DNA of 64,000 nt from Limosilactobacillus fermentum (GCF_013394085.1 NZ_CP040910.1:1660767-1724766); one strand, 5' to 3'. Numbered from the stretch's first letter, positions 17,303 to 25,971 are shown. The notes: a model not told the origin generated them from the letters alone. A program made the numbers and translations.

Positions 17303-17610
17303 TGGTCTTCCTCCTTCCAGTGCCGGGTTTGGTTAACCTTCATCTTCTCGGCGATCGCTTGGTAGGGGTCGAGCCCCATTTCATCGCACATGTAAAAGAG
17401 GTAGATCAAGGTATCGGCGATTTCTTCTTTCAAGTGGTCGCGTTCCTGGTTGGTCAACGGCGTTTGCTCGTCCTTCCACTGAAAGACTTCTAAGACCTCG
17501 CTGGCTTCGAGGTTCACCGAAAGGGCGAGGTCCTTTAAATTATGGTACTTCCCCCATCCCTTTTGGGCGGTAAAGTCGCGCAGGATGGTGGTGATTTCTT
17601 GGTAATCCAT
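17299..17610 (-). CDS. MazG-like nucleotide pyrophosphohydrolase
   Basis: Small all-alpha NTP pyrophosphohydrolase of 103 aa. The signature runs WGKYHNLKDLALSVNLEASEVLEVFQW then LKEEIADTLIYLFYMCDEMG, with the metal-binding pattern ExxE...ExxD (EASE and EEIAD). It probably hydrolyses (d)NTPs to NMP and PPi. It starts 8 nt after the helicase stop codon and overlaps PAP2, so the operon is tight. Small MazG-like proteins of this kind also occur near phage-defence loci; that role is inference. Confidence 0.88.
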   Translation of the reverse strand: MDYQEITTILRDFTAQKGWGKYHNLKDLALSVNLEASEVLEVFQWKDEQTPLTNQERDHLKEEIADTLIYLFYMCDEMGLDPYQAIAEKMKVNQTRHWKEEDQ

Positions 17611-17618
17611 AGGTCCTC

Positions 17619-20615
17619 CTAATCGATAAAGGTGTGGTAGCGGTTATGTTCAACGGGGTGATCCAACAGAAGGTCCATTGCCAACCGCGGCACCCCATCT
17701 TGGTTTTCTTTTTGGACGCTGTTGTTGAGGTAACGGCAAGTCCCGAGGTAGTAAAATTCGGTTTCATCGATGGCACCCGACTTCTGGACGAACAGCCGCA
17801 GCTTGTATTCGCCCCCCATGAACTTCACCACGTTGGCCGAATCTAACTTAATGTCGGAATTCTTAGTGTAGTAATGGAGAACGTGGTCATTGATGAAGCG
17901 GTTATTGTAATTGATCTCCTTGCGGATGTTTTTGGCCTTCTTGTAGGTGACGAAGATAATCGCCTCTTTTAACCCCGTTTCTTCACTGGTGAAGCGATAA
18001 CCCGACACAAGCTGGCCGTTCATATCGTAAGGGTTGTTAATCAGACGCACGGCATCCCGCCTAGTGTAGCGTTCCCCAATCGTAAATTGTTCGTTGGCCT
18101 GGTAGCGTTCGGCCCGCAGTAGGCCCGTTTCGATCGCATCAGACCACAGCTGGTAAAACCAGCCCCGCTTGGTAAGGGCTTGGGCCAACTGCTCCCCCAT
18201 TTGGTAGTTTTTTTGGTCTGAATCATAATTAACCAGCGCAACGCCCCCATAAGAAGCTCGTGATGGGTAGGCCCTTTCGGCGTAGTACTGGAGGCTTAAC
18301 ACCTGCCGGACCGAGTTCAAGGTGGCTTCGTTGACGTAACAGCCAGCCTCCTTGAGCTCCCTGACGTAATCTGCCTCCTTAACCACAGAACGTTGTAGTA
18401 ATAACCGTAGCAAAATCAATTCGTGGCGGCGCTTGCCGTTTAACAATTCAACGGAGATAAGGGACAAAGCCTGGTCTTCGTAGTCAGTTACTTCAACTGG
18501 CTCCCCCATCTTAAGCAAGAAACGGTTGTAGTTACGGGGCTTGACCACCGTCGCTAAGATCTGCGGATCGACCGAATCCATCTTCAAAAAGTCGCTGAGC
18601 ATTGGGATTCGCCCCACCCGTCGCTTGATATTTTGGTAGGCGTCCCGTAAGTTAGCCAGTCCGTCTAGTTTGACCTTGCTTAAGGACTCATAAATCCGTT
18701 CCTTAGCCACCTCGTCAAAGGCGATCGTCGACAGGCCGACGGTTGGTTCAATGTCGACGGTATCGCGAGCCTGATCCTTGGAGTAGGAATTATCCCCGGT
18801 CAAAGCAATCGGGATCATGTAGTTATTTTTATAGTTACCAATGAAGTCGAGGACCTCGACGTACTCCTTACCCGGGTACTTGCGCAATCCCCGCCCTAGC
18901 TGTTGAACGTAGACGATCGCCGACTGGGTGTTACGTAGGAAAACGACCTGGTTGACGCAGGGAATATCGATTCCCTCATTAAAGATGTCAACCGTGATGA
19001 TGTATTCGATAAGTCCGTTTTCTAGTTCGTGCACCACCTGGCGACGGCGGTCACCATTATCGGCACCAGACAGGGCCTTGGCTGGGTGGCCGGCAGCCGT
19101 AAAGGCCCTCGCCAACGCTTCAGCTTCGGCCACCGACGAACAAAAGACCAGGCCGTGCAAGACCGGGCCGGAATAGCCGTAGTAATCGGTCTGTTCCAGG
19201 ATGTAGTTAACCCGTTCCTTACTGGTCAACAATTCCACCGCCCGTTGCTCTTGCTTACGCGACGGTTTGCTCCCCTGCTTGCGGTTCCGGTACTGATCAA
19301 CTTCTTCTTCGTATTGATCAGCAAAGGCGTAGTCGGTCAACCCCACGTAATGAAAGGGCGCCAGCATGTTCAACTCTAAGGCTTGTTGGAGACGGATTTC
19401 ATAGGCGACGTTATAGTGAAAGAGATTAAAGATGTTAAAGTCGTCGCTGCGTTCCGGGGTCGCGGTCATTCCCAAGAAAAACTTTGGGGTGAAATAGTCC
19501 ATGATCCTTTGGTAGCTCTCCGCCCCGGCGTGATGAACCTCGTCAATCAAAATGTAATCAAAGTCATCGGGGGAGAAGCGGTGCAGGTGTTCCTCCCGTG
19601 ACAGGGTTTGAACGCTGGCAAATAGGTACTTGGCGTTCTTGTCTCTGGCCCCACCAGTGTAGAGGCCAAAATTGGCTGGATCACCACCTAAGATATTTTG
19701 AAAACTCTGGCAGGACTTTTGCAAGATCTGTTCCCGGTGGGCCAAGAACAGCATCCGCTTGGGCTTGGCCGCCCGAACGTCGAAGGCTCCCAGGTAAGTT
19801 TTCCCGGTCCCAGTCGCCGACACCACCAGCCCGCGGTCCTTGCCGGCCAGGCGCAGGGCCTCAATTTCATTTAGGGCCGCCGTTTGCATTTGGTTTGGCT
19901 TAACCTGCTGCGCCTTTCCCGGTTCATCCGACGGCGTCACGTAATCGTGCACCGCCCTGTTAACTTGGTGGTCCGCTTGGTAAGCCTTGCGGTAGCCGTC
20001 CAGCCAGTCCTCACTCAGCGGCTTGGCGTCCCTCCATTCGGCCTCAAAGTTTTCCTCGATTTGACGGGTGATCTCACCGTTATTCAGGGAGCTGACCTTT
20101 AAACTCCACTCGTAGTTTTGGTTTTTCATCAGGGCGCTGGCGGTTAAATTAGCACTACCGATGATCACCGTTTGGTAGTCGCGGTGCTTAAAGAGGTAAC
20201 CCTTCTGGTGAAAACCCTTGACGGTGGCAATCCGGACCCCTAAGTTGTCGATTTTAAGTAGTTCTTCAAACATGTCCGGCTGGTTAAATTGCAGGTAAGT
20301 CGACGTCAAGAGCCGCCCCTTGACTCCCCGGGCCGCCAAGGTTCTAAAGAGCGGCTTGAGGTTGGAGACCATTGCGTCGGTCACGAAGGCCACCGCAAAG
20401 GCGTACTCCGTCGCGTCGTTTAATTCTGAACGCAGCTGGTCCCAGATCTGGTTATCAAACTGGTTCGTTAATAGCTTAGGCCCGAAGTCACCAATTGGTT
20501 GGACCCCATCTTGGTCAACGTAGCCGTGCAAAAGAGAGGCGCCCATCTCCTTAGCCAGGCTCCCCTGTGTCCCTAACTCATCCAATAAGTGATCGTAATT
20601 AACATCTTGATGCAT
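17619..20615 (-). CDS. PLD-nuclease and SF2 helicase with DUF3427-like C terminus
   Basis: Large multidomain protein of 998 aa. Residues about 50-200 form a phospholipase-D-like domain with one HKD-type motif (H136-x-K138, then GSAN at 153-156). Residues about 235-620 form a superfamily II helicase with Walker A SATGTGKT at 266-273, DEVHH at 358-362, and GMTATPERSD. Motif VI is QQLGRGLRKY. The C-terminal 350 residues match what I know as DUF3427. The combination suggests a DNA-targeting nuclease-helicase. It sits between a Nudix and a MazG-like gene with 12- and 8-nt gaps. A defence role is inferred, not shown. Confidence 0.85.
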   Translation of the reverse strand: MHQDVNYDHLLDELGTQGSLAKEMGASLLHGYVDQDGVQPIGDFGPKLLTNQFDNQIWDQLRSELNDATEYAFAVAFVTDAMVSNLKPLFRTLAARGVKGRLLTSTYLQFNQPDMFEELLKIDNLGVRIATVKGFHQKGYLFKHRDYQTVIIGSANLTASALMKNQNYEWSLKVSSLNNGEITRQIEENFEAEWRDAKPLSEDWLDGYRKAYQADHQVNRAVHDYVTPSDEPGKAQQVKPNQMQTAALNEIEALRLAGKDRGLVVSATGTGKTYLGAFDVRAAKPKRMLFLAHREQILQKSCQSFQNILGGDPANFGLYTGGARDKNAKYLFASVQTLSREEHLHRFSPDDFDYILIDEVHHAGAESYQRIMDYFTPKFFLGMTATPERSDDFNIFNLFHYNVAYEIRLQQALELNMLAPFHYVGLTDYAFADQYEEEVDQYRNRKQGSKPSRKQEQRAVELLTSKERVNYILEQTDYYGYSGPVLHGLVFCSSVAEAEALARAFTAAGHPAKALSGADNGDRRRQVVHELENGLIEYIITVDIFNEGIDIPCVNQVVFLRNTQSAIVYVQQLGRGLRKYPGKEYVEVLDFIGNYKNNYMIPIALTGDNSYSKDQARDTVDIEPTVGLSTIAFDEVAKERIYESLSKVKLDGLANLRDAYQNIKRRVGRIPMLSDFLKMDSVDPQILATVVKPRNYNRFLLKMGEPVEVTDYEDQALSLISVELLNGKRRHELILLRLLLQRSVVKEADYVRELKEAGCYVNEATLNSVRQVLSLQYYAERAYPSRASYGGVALVNYDSDQKNYQMGEQLAQALTKRGWFYQLWSDAIETGLLRAERYQANEQFTIGERYTRRDAVRLINNPYDMNGQLVSGYRFTSEETGLKEAIIFVTYKKAKNIRKEINYNNRFINDHVLHYYTKNSDIKLDSANVVKFMGGEYKLRLFVQKSGAIDETEFYYLGTCRYLNNSVQKENQDGVPRLAMDLLLDHPVEHNRYHTFID

Positions 20616-20627
20616 TCTTTTCTCCCA

Positions 20628-21044
20628 TTAAATAGACAGTTGGGTCAAGTCTTCTTGCCCGATCAATTCCGCGATTTGCCGATCCGTGGCGGCCCAGTCT
20701 AACTTCCCTAACTGGGTCTGCTCACACCAAACGACCTTGCCGTGCGCCATTAGCCGTAAGTCCTCGCTAGCTAAGCGCACGTAGTAAACCGTTAGATTCA
20801 CGGTCCCAAAGTCATACTCATGCTTAAAGGTCGGCCCCACTGCCGGGCCTACTTGAGCTTGAACCGAAAACTCCTCCTCTAGCTCCCGGGTCAGCGCTTG
20901 CTCGGGTGTTTCGCCAGCCTTGATTTTGCCGCCGGGAAACTCCCACTGTTGACCGAGAACTCGTGCGTCGGCCCGCTGCGTTGCCAAGATTTGATTTTGG
21001 TCGTTTAAAATGGCGGCCCCAACCACCTGAATCTGTTTACTCAT
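20628..21044 (-). CDS. Nudix hydrolase, MutT-like
   Basis: Nudix pyrophosphohydrolase of 138 aa. The Nudix box is GGKIKAGETPEQALTRELEE followed by EF, which fits GX5EX7REUXEE. The start VVGAAILNDQNQILATQR and QWEFPGGK resemble 8-oxo-dGTP diphosphatases. ATG at 21044 follows GGGGGAAAAC. It is the first gene of the operon with the helicase, 12 nt upstream of it. A MutT-like housekeeping role, or a role tied to the helicase, are both possible. A second Nudix domain of similar type occurs in the fusion at 50887. Confidence 0.88.
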   Translation of the reverse strand: MSKQIQVVGAAILNDQNQILATQRADARVLGQQWEFPGGKIKAGETPEQALTRELEEEFSVQAQVGPAVGPTFKHEYDFGTVNLTVYYVRLASEDLRLMAHGKVVWCEQTQLGKLDWAATDRQIAELIGQEDLTQLSI

Positions 21045-21096
21045 CGTTTTCCCCCGTTTTCTTTCAGTATAGCAAAGTTAAATCCGGTTCGATTCT

Positions 21097-21642
21097 CTAC
21101 CCCAACATCCACTTGGCAATCAGTTTCGCCATCTCCTCGACCGACTCGCGGTCCTCTTTTTCTAGCCAGCGCTTGATGACGGCCACGTTACCGTAAAAGA
21201 CGTAGCGGCGTTGATAGTCGCGCTGTTCTTGGGTCATGTTCTTGGGGTGGGTCTTTTGGCCCTGGGTCAAGACGAAGAGCTGGTCTTGAAAGTCACCCAG
21301 GTTGTCTTGGGCAAACAGTACCAAAAAGGTCTGGCGCCGTTCTTGCACGTATTCCAGCACCGCCTGCATGATCGACTCCAGGGCGGCCCGTTTGTCTTGG
21401 CACTGGCCGTGGTTAGCCACGCTTTGTTGCAGGTCGGTAAAGACCTCTTCTTCTAGTTCCCACATCACGTCCATCGGGTTGCCGTAGTGGGCGTAAAAGG
21501 TCGACCGGTTGACGTCGGCCTTCTCGCACAGCTTTTTGACCGAGATTTCGCCAACCTGCCGATTGGCCATCAGCTCGATCAGGGCTTCTTTAATGACCCG
21601 CTTGGTGTATTTGACCCGGCGGTTTTCTTCTTTTTCAGCCAT
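21097..21642 (-). CDS. TetR-family regulator of the adjacent drug exporter
   Basis: DNA-binding repressor of 181 aa. The HTH reads ISVKKLCEKADVNRSTFYAHYGN near residues 33-55, the TetR pattern. The C-terminal half has the DhaS/TetR_C-8 style. ATG at 21642 follows AAGGAGG at 5-nt spacing; the longer frame lacks a ribosome site. It is divergent from the MFS exporter at 21789, and a palindrome (CAACAC-T-GTGTTG, 21760-21772) lies before the exporter. Repression of both is the expected arrangement. Confidence 0.88.
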   Translation of the reverse strand: MAEKEENRRVKYTKRVIKEALIELMANRQVGEISVKKLCEKADVNRSTFYAHYGNPMDVMWELEEEVFTDLQQSVANHGQCQDKRAALESIMQAVLEYVQERRQTFLVLFAQDNLGDFQDQLFVLTQGQKTHPKNMTQEQRDYQRRYVFYGNVAVIKRWLEKEDRESVEEMAKLIAKWMLG

Positions 21643-21735
21643 CTTTTCCTCCTTGTTTCCAACATAAAAACGACTTTGTGTTGGTTTTAAAACAAATTGT
21701 CGTTTCTTGCTGTGATCACCGCTTGCTCCCCTCAC

Positions 21736-21772
21736 TATAATACAGCCATGTCATTAACACAACACTGTGTTG
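21736..21772 (+). promoter_or_regulatory. Exporter promoter -10 and TetR-type operator
   Basis: TATAAT at 21736-21741 is followed by the 13-bp palindrome CAACACTGTGTTG at 21760-21772, directly before the exporter's ribosome site. A related TTTGTGTTGG lies at about 21675. A repressor bound here would block early transcription. Confidence 0.6.
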
Positions 21773-21788
21773 GAAAGGGAGAATGAAT

Positions 21789-23225
21789 ATGACTTCAAGT
21801 TCCGTTGATGTGCACGGAAAAACCTATAACCGCATCCTGTTGGTCATCGTGGTGATGATCGGCTCCTTTGCGACCGTTTTAAACCAAACCTTTTTAGCCA
21901 CCGCCCTGCCGACTTTTATGCGGGTCTTTGACGTGTCGACTGCGACCGTCCAATGGCTGTCGACTGGCTTTTTGCTGGTCAACGGGATCATGATCCCAAT
22001 CTCGGCGTGGCTAGCCGATAACGTCCCGACCAAGCGCCTCTACTTAATCACAATGCTGATCTTCTTTTGCGGCACCCTGATCGCCTTTCAGGCCCACAGT
22101 TTTGCCGCCCTCTTAGTCGGCCGGCTGATCCAAGCCGTCGGGGTCGTCTTACCCCTGTTACAAATCATGATGTTGGAAATCTTCCCGGCTAACCAGCGGG
22201 GCCAGGCGATGGGACTGGCCGGCATCGTGGTCGGCCTAGCGCCGGCGGTTTCCCCCACCCTAGCTGGGTACATCCTGGATCACGGCAGCTGGCGGATCCT
22301 GTTTGGGATGCTGTTACCAATCATCGCCTTCGTCCTCTTCGGCGCCCTCTTCTTCATGAAGGACGTCTTACCCGGCAAACCCAGCCAGCTCGATCTTTGG
22401 TCGACGATCACCTCATCGTTGGGCTTTGGGAGCCTACTCTACGGCTTTTCGACCGCCGGTAACGACGGTTGGGGCGACGCTAAGGTCCTGATCGCCCTGG
22501 CCGTGGGGCTGGTCTTCATCGCCCTCTTCATCCACCGCCAGCTGACGATGGAGCGCCCCTTCTTGGATCTGCGGGTCTTTTTAAATAAGGACTTCACCGT
22601 CGGCACCCTGCTGTCGTCCTTTGTTAACCTCTCAATGGTCGGCGTTGAAATGGTCTTGCCCCTGTACTTGCAGGACTTAATGGGCCACTCCCCCTTTGAA
22701 TCGGGGCTGACGATGCTGCCGGGCGCCCTTTTGATCGGGTTGATGTCCCCGGTCACCGGTCGCCTCTTTGACCAGTACGGGATCCGCAACCTAGCGATCA
22801 CCGGCTTTGCCATCTTAACCCTGGGGAACCTCCCCTTCATCTTCTTGAGCACCACGACCCCGGAAATCCTGGTCGTCTTCTTGTACGCCGTCCGGATGTT
22901 TGGGATTTCCCTGGTCTTGATGACGACGATCACCAACGCCATGAACGCCATCCCGGTCAGCGAGTTTAGCCACGGGACGGCCGCCAACAACACCTTCCGC
23001 CAAATTGCCTCGTCGATGGTCACGGCGGTGATGATTTCAATCCTGTCCAACGTCACTAAGGCCCACCTACCTGGCCACGCCCTAAAGAGCAGCGCCCCGC
23101 TTTTGTACGCCAACCGGGCCTTTGAAGCGACCCTGAACGGCTACAGCGCCACCTTCTTGTTTGCGACCCTCTTTTCCGTTGCCGGCCTCTGTTTGGCCCT
23201 GACCCTCAAACCAACCCGGAGGTAA
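21789..23225 (+). CDS. MFS multidrug exporter, DHA2 (EmrB) type
   Basis: Membrane proton-driven exporter of 478 aa with about 14 hydrophobic segments. The start region is LLVIVVMIGSFATVLNQTFL; TVQWLSTGFLLVNGIMIP and LADNVPTKRLYLITM are typical of EmrB-like DHA2 carriers. ATG at 21789 has 8-nt spacing to AAGGGAG; ATG at 21783 is too close. It is followed after 4 nt by a DUF4811 gene and controlled, by position, by the divergent TetR gene. Drug substrates are not readable. Confidence 0.9.
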   Translation: MTSSSVDVHGKTYNRILLVIVVMIGSFATVLNQTFLATALPTFMRVFDVSTATVQWLSTGFLLVNGIMIPISAWLADNVPTKRLYLITMLIFFCGTLIAFQAHSFAALLVGRLIQAVGVVLPLLQIMMLEIFPANQRGQAMGLAGIVVGLAPAVSPTLAGYILDHGSWRILFGMLLPIIAFVLFGALFFMKDVLPGKPSQLDLWSTITSSLGFGSLLYGFSTAGNDGWGDAKVLIALAVGLVFIALFIHRQLTMERPFLDLRVFLNKDFTVGTLLSSFVNLSMVGVEMVLPLYLQDLMGHSPFESGLTMLPGALLIGLMSPVTGRLFDQYGIRNLAITGFAILTLGNLPFIFLSTTTPEILVVFLYAVRMFGISLVLMTTITNAMNAIPVSEFSHGTAANNTFRQIASSMVTAVMISILSNVTKAHLPGHALKSSAPLLYANRAFEATLNGYSATFLFATLFSVAGLCLALTLKPTRR

Positions 23226-23229
23226 TTTG

Positions 23230-23985
23230 ATGCTGATCTTACTATTAATTGTCCTCTTTGGCGGGAGCTTCTTTTTCTTCGCCAACCTACATCCCCACCG
23301 CACTGGGGCCATCACCAGCGCCCTCTTCTTTGGTCTGTCCATCTTTTTATTGGTCTTAAACATGGGCACCCACCTGGGGTTGACTAAAACCACCAACAAC
23401 AACCGCCAAACCATTCGACCGACCTCGACCTCCCAGGGAGTCCAGCTCCTGGTCTACCAGCCACTGGGCACCACCAACAACGAGCGGGTTTACGTATATA
23501 ACGGCGACCAAAAGTCCCCGCTCCCCGGCAAACGGGGCCTGGCCAAAACGACCAGGGTCGCCAGTTCGGTTACCACCACTAACGCTAAGCACGCCACCCT
23601 GACCCTAACGACCACCAAGTACACCTACCAAAATCAGCTCGCTAAGGTCCTCTTTGCCATCCCCGGCACCAAGCTCGCGACCACCCAGCAAGTCGCCCAC
23701 TTCACGGTGCCCAAGTCCTGGTTGGTCTTGTCGAGCAAACAAGCGACCAGGTTAAAACAAGCAGCCGCTAACCCTACTAACCAGGCCACCTTAAAGACCC
23801 AGGCGACCGCCTACGTTACCGCCCACGTCCAAAGCGACCTGAAAGCACTGGCGGCCAAGGCCCAGGCCGGTGACCAAGCAGCGCAGGCTCAGTTGGCTAA
23901 CCAAACCCAGCTGACCCAAAGTTTAGCGGCCAAGTACCAACGCGCCTTCACCCGCCAGGCACTCCTAAAATTAAGTAGCCATTAA
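23230..23985 (+). CDS. DUF4811 membrane-anchored protein
   Basis: Protein of 251 aa with two N-terminal membrane segments (about residues 1-18 and 28-47) and an extracellular region that is Thr/Ser-, Gln- and Ala-rich. Helical Ala/Gln-rich stretches (about 170-230) could form a coiled coil. I recognise it as the DUF4811 partner found next to EmrB-like exporters in lactobacilli. GGAGG lies in the last codons of the exporter gene, so the two are coupled. It may help drug efflux across the wall; this is inference. Confidence 0.8.
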   Translation: MLILLLIVLFGGSFFFFANLHPHRTGAITSALFFGLSIFLLVLNMGTHLGLTKTTNNNRQTIRPTSTSQGVQLLVYQPLGTTNNERVYVYNGDQKSPLPGKRGLAKTTRVASSVTTTNAKHATLTLTTTKYTYQNQLAKVLFAIPGTKLATTQQVAHFTVPKSWLVLSSKQATRLKQAAANPTNQATLKTQATAYVTAHVQSDLKALAAKAQAGDQAAQAQLANQTQLTQSLAAKYQRAFTRQALLKLSSH

Positions 23986-24110
23986 AAAAAACGGGGCTGA
24001 GGAAACCATGCTCCCCAGCCCCGCTCTCCGCCCGTAACCTGCGTGGTTAACTAACCCCTCCCGGTGGCGGAAGCACCAAGCCGGACCCCCATCCGGCTTG
24101 ATGTCTTTAT
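23986..24110 (-). ncRNA. Candidate minus-strand small RNA
   Basis: Read on the minus strand, AAGCCGGA-TGGGGG-TCCGGCTT forms a perfect hairpin. GGTTAGTTAACC and other short stems follow. The end is a terminator, CGGGGCTG...CAGCCCCG then eight T, whose T-tract faces only the minus direction. No minus-strand gene lies upstream within 1.8 kb. A 76-aa frame crosses this region but reads through the terminator, so an RNA is more likely. Confidence 0.5.
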
Positions 24111-24186
24111 TATTACAGGCGACTTGGTCATATATTGTCGTTGGCCAAAAAAAGCGGTAAAATTTTTCTAAAAAGGATTTGATCAT

Positions 24187-25239
24187 ATCGATAACCGCCA
24201 AGCCGCCATTATTTTCCTCCTCCTAACCACCGGGGAGGCCACCAAAAATGACCTGATTGATAAGTACCATACCTCGGCCAAGACGATTGAACGAGACATC
24301 GCCGCCATCGAAACGCTCCTCGGCGACTACCTTAACTTAGAGGTTAAACGGGAACGCTTCGTCAATGACGACGGCGAGCGCGACGTCAGGTACCTGGTTG
24401 ACGCTAGCCAGGGGCCCTTTTTAACCCAGCGGGAGGTCTTCATCATCGCCAAGATCCTCCTGGCCAGCCGCTCCTTTGATAAGGAAGTCGTCGAACACCT
24501 CATTAACAAGTTGACCCGCCCCTTAAACCAGCTCCAACTCGCCGAACACGGGGCCGACGAAATTAACACCTTGTTAAAGGGGGAGCGCCATTACTACCGT
24601 CCGGTGGCCGAACCGACCCAGCTGGCGGTCTTAGAAACCTTCCTCGACGCCGTCTACGCCCACAAAAAGGTGATCGTTGACTACCGTAAGCGCGACGGTT
24701 CGATCGACAAGGACTACGTTTTCACCCCGCTAAGCATCGAACACTTCGATTACTACTGGTACGTCCGCGGCTACAAGGAGGTCGACACCACCAAGGGCGC
24801 TAAGGGGGATGAGGCCGACGCTGCCCGGATCCTGCGCTGCGACGGGGTATTGTCGATCAAAATCGGCCCCGACGCCACCAAGCGTGAGCTCGAGGGCTTT
24901 GAAGCCGACCGTAACACCGTGATCGGTATGTTCAAGGGCAAAAACCACCAGACCCAAACCATCCTGGTCAAGGCCGACCACAAGGCCGCCAAAATCACGA
25001 TCGACCGCATTAACGCCGAGGTGGTTGGCTACTACGTCGACCAAACCGAGTTCCCGGCCTCTTCTTTAGCCGAAGTGCCCGATGACGCGCCGGTCAAGTT
25101 AAAGTCACGCTTAATGCTGGGCGCCGGCCTTTACCTCTTGCTGGGGATTTCCGGCATCGAGGTCTTGGAACCCAAGGAATTACGTTTAGAAATTATCAAA
25201 AAACTCTCCGACACCCTCGCCCGTTACCAGCTCGACTAA
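24187..25239 (+). CDS. WYL-domain transcriptional regulator without canonical start codon
   Basis: The frame is open from 24172. It encodes DNRQAAIIFLLLTTGEATKN then YHTSAKTIERDIAAIETLLG, a DeoR-like HTH, and then a WYL domain (YYRPVAEP.. to DYYWYVRGYK, about residues 135-230). The first ATG/GTG/TTG in frame is at 24511, which would remove the HTH. AAAAGGA at 24171-24177 is a plausible ribosome site. The in-frame codon at matching distance is ATC (24187). So either a rare ATC start is used or the start codon was lost. The regulated gene is not evident. Confidence 0.72.
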   Translation: MDNRQAAIIFLLLTTGEATKNDLIDKYHTSAKTIERDIAAIETLLGDYLNLEVKRERFVNDDGERDVRYLVDASQGPFLTQREVFIIAKILLASRSFDKEVVEHLINKLTRPLNQLQLAEHGADEINTLLKGERHYYRPVAEPTQLAVLETFLDAVYAHKKVIVDYRKRDGSIDKDYVFTPLSIEHFDYYWYVRGYKEVDTTKGAKGDEADAARILRCDGVLSIKIGPDATKRELEGFEADRNTVIGMFKGKNHQTQTILVKADHKAAKITIDRINAEVVGYYVDQTEFPASSLAEVPDDAPVKLKSRLMLGAGLYLLLGISGIEVLEPKELRLEIIKKLSDTLARYQLD

Positions 25240-25341
25240 AGATTGTTACGTTCCGCACCTAATTTCTTGACGTCGTGTCACTTACTTTTGTACAATAACC
25301 GTAATCATCCACATTAACCCTTGAAACGGAGGTACATTTCC

Positions 25342-25575
25342 ATGGCAGATAAGGTGTTTACCCTCGCGGAACTTGCTCAATATGACGGTCAGGACGGTCG
25401 CCCGGCTTACTTCGCTTACGAAGGCCAGGTGTACGACGCTTCTTCCATCCCGAACTGGAAAGAGAACAAGAACCACGGCAACCTTGCCGGTAAGGACATC
25501 ACTGACGCCCTCAAGCACTCCCCCCACGGGGCCGGAGTCATCGAAGGCTTGCCAGTGGTTGGTACCCTCGGTTAA
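25342..25575 (+). CDS. Cytochrome b5-like heme/steroid-binding domain protein
   Basis: Small protein of 77 aa made of one cytochrome b5-like fold: FTLAELAQYDGQDGRPAYFA, then a VYDASSIPNW segment, KNHGNLAGKDIT and KHSPHG. The two His are the expected heme ligands of the short bacterial version. ATG at 25342 follows GGAGG. There is no signal peptide or anchor. It has its own terminator at 25582. It may bind heme or another ligand; function is not established. Confidence 0.82.
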   Translation: MADKVFTLAELAQYDGQDGRPAYFAYEGQVYDASSIPNWKENKNHGNLAGKDITDALKHSPHGAGVIEGLPVVGTLG

Positions 25576-25581
25576 GGTTAC

Positions 25582-25622
25582 AAAAAAGACCCGGCACTTC
25601 ACAGTGCGCCGGGTCTTTTTTT
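25582..25622 (+). terminator. Terminator of the cytochrome b5-like gene
   Basis: AAAAAAGACCCGGCGC-type stem: GACCCGGCAC pairs with GTGCGCCGGGTC, then seven T. Confidence 0.88.
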
Positions 25623-25740
25623 GAGTGCGAACCAACCATTGGCAGGCCGTAGGCTAAGGATAGGGCACAGGTTAGCGCCCTCGGCGGTGTTCTGTGTCCA
25701 GACACTTAGCCACTAGGCCTGCGGTTGGGGAGCACGTTAT
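25623..25740 (+). repeat. Structured intergenic repeat, full copy
   Basis: Starts GAGTGCGAACCAACC, ends GGTTGGGGAGCACGTTAT. Core GGGCACAG / CTGTGTCC. It lies after a terminator and before a second terminator-like hairpin. Confidence 0.85.
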
Positions 25741-25756
25741 CTGAGTAACCATCAAG

Positions 25757-25802
25757 GATCAAAAAGGGCTAGGGGAAAGACATCTCTCCTAGCCCTTTTG
25801 CC
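25757..25802 (+). terminator. Terminator-like hairpin after the repeat
   Basis: AAAAAGGGCTAGG pairs with CCTAGCCCTTTTG. Confidence 0.6.
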
Positions 25803-25859
25803 TTTATCTCGCCCTCACTGCGGAGTCAAGACAATGAACTTATAATTTACTGGTCCGCA

Positions 25860-25971
25860 CCGCAGTACGCCAATGGCATCCAGCTGGTCGGCAAGCCGAC
25901 GCTAGCTAGATACCTATTGGCGCTTGCGGGGGAGCGACGACGAAATCAAAGATTTCTGTCGCTCTCCCTAC
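25860..25971. other. Nested palindromes downstream of luxS
   Basis: Concentric arms CCGCA (25860-25864)/TGCGG (25925-25929), GCCAAT (25869-25874)/ATTGGC (25916-25921) and GTCGGC (25887-25892)/GCCGAC (25895-25900). They are followed by a second hairpin, GGGGGAGCGAC / GTCGCTCTCCC (25928-25970), at the luxS stop codon. The luxS terminator is probably the second hairpin, although it lacks a T-tract. Confidence 0.5.

Noticed and set aside
17619-20615. The helicase as a type I restriction HsdR subunit
   Set aside because: No HsdM or HsdS gene is adjacent, and the N-terminal domain is PLD-like rather than an HsdR nuclease.
22439-23113. A 224-aa minus-strand frame inside the MFS exporter
   Set aside because: It is antisense to clear transmembrane coding sequence and shows no ribosome site or domain.
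23971-24201. A 76-aa minus-strand frame downstream of the DUF4811 gene
   Set aside because: It reads through a strong terminator hairpin and overlaps the HTH coding start of the WYL gene; its composition is not protein-like, so an RNA was preferred.
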